From contig JAFXBO010000016.1 of assembly GCA_017521775.1 (NCBI GenBank), forward strand, positions 1-8,044: DNA of 8,044 bases, written 5' to 3'. The notes beneath the pieces are model-generated. The model was given only the letters and a program-made list of their open reading frames with translations, was not told where the DNA came from and did not search any database. The position numbers were made by a program, and so were the translations under genes. Below, in pieces: positions 6,770-8,044 of this stretch; position 1 is the first letter of the stretch; every line of letters starts with the position of its first letter. The DNA is from Clostridia bacterium (lineage in GTDB: Bacteria > Bacillota > Clostridia > UBA1381).

Positions 6770-8044
6770 TTATTGTTGTTTTCTTCTATTTTCAATTATT
6801 TGTTGTTTAGCAATTCTTATATTATGTATAGGCCCTTCAAGACCAGGACATAAATATGAGCATAAACCACATTCAATACAATCCATAATATGATATTTTT
6901 CTGCCATTTCCAAATCCTGGTTTCTTGAATATCTGTTAAGATATAATGGCATTAAATTCATTGGGCAAGCTTCAACACACTTTCCACATCTTAAACACTG
7001 AACATCATCCTTGTAGTTATCACCTGTATCTGTTAGTGCCAGAATGGCCGAAGTTGTCTTAACAACAGGAACTTCTGTTGAGTATTGAGCAATTCCCATC
7101 ATAGGCCCACCCATTATCAGCTTATTGGCTTGTTTTGAAAAGCCTCCGGCTGCATTGATTACATCCTCAAATCTCATTCCACATCTTACAAGGAAATTAT
7201 CAGGTTCCTCTATACAATCTCCTGATATGGTAACAACTCTGTCAATAAGAGGCATACCTGTTCTAAAAGCATTGGATATTTGTGAGACAGTATCAATATT
7301 AGTAACAACAACTCCTGCATCAGCTGGTAATTTTCCTGTCGGAACTTTTCTTTTTGTTACAGCGTAAATAAGTTGTTTTTCTCCACCCTGAGGGTATTTT
7401 GTTTTTAACGGTATAACTCTAATACCACTATCAGATTCAATAATACTATTTAATGTTTCAATAGCATCCTTTTTATTATTCTCAATACCAATATAAGCCA
7501 CATCAACACCAAGTGCCTTTTTAACTATTTTAATACCGTCAATTACAGCTTCAGGCATTTCAAGCATTCTTCTGTGGTCTGCAGTAATATATGGCTCACA
7601 CTCAGCGCCATTAATAATTAATATATCAATTTTCTTATCTTTAGGAGGAGATAGCTTGACATGAGTAGGAAATCCTGCTCCACCCATTCCGACAATTCCT
7701 GCATTTCTTATTTCATTTATAATTTCTTCGGATGTCATTTCGTCAGGATTTTTAGGTATTAAATCCTCTTTTTCAGTGTATAATCCGTCGTTTTCAATGA
7801 CAACAGACATTGCCTTTATTCCCTGTGTATTTATTCTCGGTTCAACTGCAACAACAGTACCGGAAACAGAACTATGTAGCGGAACTGCTACAAAAGCATC
7901 TTTGTTATCTGCAATAATTTCTCCAACCTTAACATAATCCCCTTTTTTTACAGTTGCTTCCAGTGGTGCACCAATATGCTGCTGAAGAGGAAAAATGTGA
8001 GTTTCTCCACCTTTAATTTCTTTTATAGGCTTGTTATTTGTATA
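6770..8044 (-). CDS. rnfC: Rnf complex NADH-side subunit RnfC (partial, N-terminus beyond right edge)
   Basis: RnfC is the cytoplasmic subunit that exchanges electrons with NAD+/NADH through FMN and two [4Fe-4S] clusters. The reading frame is open from the right edge, giving 424 residues in the window; perhaps 15-25 are missing at the N-terminus. Numbered from the first codon here, the N-terminal part (about 1-78) holds KPIKEIKGGETHIFPLQQHIG and a biotinyl-lipoyl-like segment, then comes the NuoF-like nucleotide and FMN region GIVGMGGAGFPTH (116-128), NGAECEPY (145-152) and YPQGGEKQL (217-225), an SLBB-like region, and two cluster motifs: C350/C353/C356/C360 (CLRCGKCVEACP) and C389/C392/C395/C399 (CIECGLCSYLCP). 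An internal ATG at 7810 is not the start, because the 78 codons before it are clearly RnfC. It is the first visible gene of the operon; its promoter lies outside the window. Confidence 0.96.
   Translation of the reverse strand, partial: YTNNKPIKEIKGGETHIFPLQQHIGAPLEATVKKGDYVKVGEIIADNKDAFVAVPLHSSVSGTVVAVEPRINTQGIKAMSVVIENDGLYTEKEDLIPKNPDEMTSEEIINEIRNAGIVGMGGAGFPTHVKLSPPKDKKIDILIINGAECEPYITADHRRMLEMPEAVIDGIKIVKKALGVDVAYIGIENNKKDAIETLNSIIESDSGIRVIPLKTKYPQGGEKQLIYAVTKRKVPTGKLPADAGVVVTNIDTVSQISNAFRTGMPLIDRVVTISGDCIEEPDNFLVRCGMRFEDVINAAGGFSKQANKLIMGGPMMGIAQYSTEVPVVKTTSAILALTDTGDNYKDDVQCLRCGKCVEACPMNLMPLYLNRYSRNQDLEMAEKYHIMDCIECGLCSYLCPGLEGPIHNIRIAKQQIIENRRKQQ

Noticed and set aside
1..8044. CRISPR arrays, insertion sequences, tRNA or rRNA genes, defence genes
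   Set aside because: No spaced direct repeats, transposase motifs, long terminal inverted repeats or tRNA/rRNA sequences were seen. Genes fill nearly all of the window, and the only sizeable intergenic region (500-667) is explained.

Overview
The window looks like chromosome from a low-GC Gram-positive anaerobe, most likely a member of the Clostridia. The DNA is AT-rich, Shine-Dalgarno sites are strong (AGGAGG, GGAGGT), the rnf genes are in the clostridial order C-D-G-E-A-B, and FtsH is of clostridial type. A narrower placement, for example Lachnospiraceae, would be a guess.

All recognisable genes lie on the minus strand, so transcription runs from right to left. From 8044 down to 3199 there is an Rnf complex locus: rnfC (its 5' end lies beyond the right edge), rnfD, rnfG, rnfE, rnfA and rnfB. 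Rnf is a membrane redox pump that moves electrons from reduced ferredoxin to NAD+ and exports Na+ or H+. Spacing is very tight, with overlaps of 8 and 1 nt and gaps of 1, 12 and 24 nt, so these genes form one operon. After a 30-nt gap comes ftsH (1222-3168), the membrane AAA+ zinc protease. It overlaps by ATGA a small purine-type phosphoribosyltransferase gene (668-1225). An AT-rich hairpin with a T-tract (622-656) ends the unit directly after that gene.

Below the terminator, a separate promoter (573-601, extended -10 TGATATAAT) drives a membrane acyltransferase-3 family gene. This gene starts with TTG at 499 and runs off the left edge. A perfect 14-bp palindrome (599-612) overlaps the -35 box and is a candidate operator.

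Most of the window is well-known biology. I see no CRISPR array, transposon, tRNA, rRNA or defence system, and I do not claim a novel system. The points most worth checking are the rnf-ftsH-phosphoribosyltransferase linkage, the SQAT form of the RnfD flavin-attachment motif, and the palindromic promoter of the acyltransferase gene.
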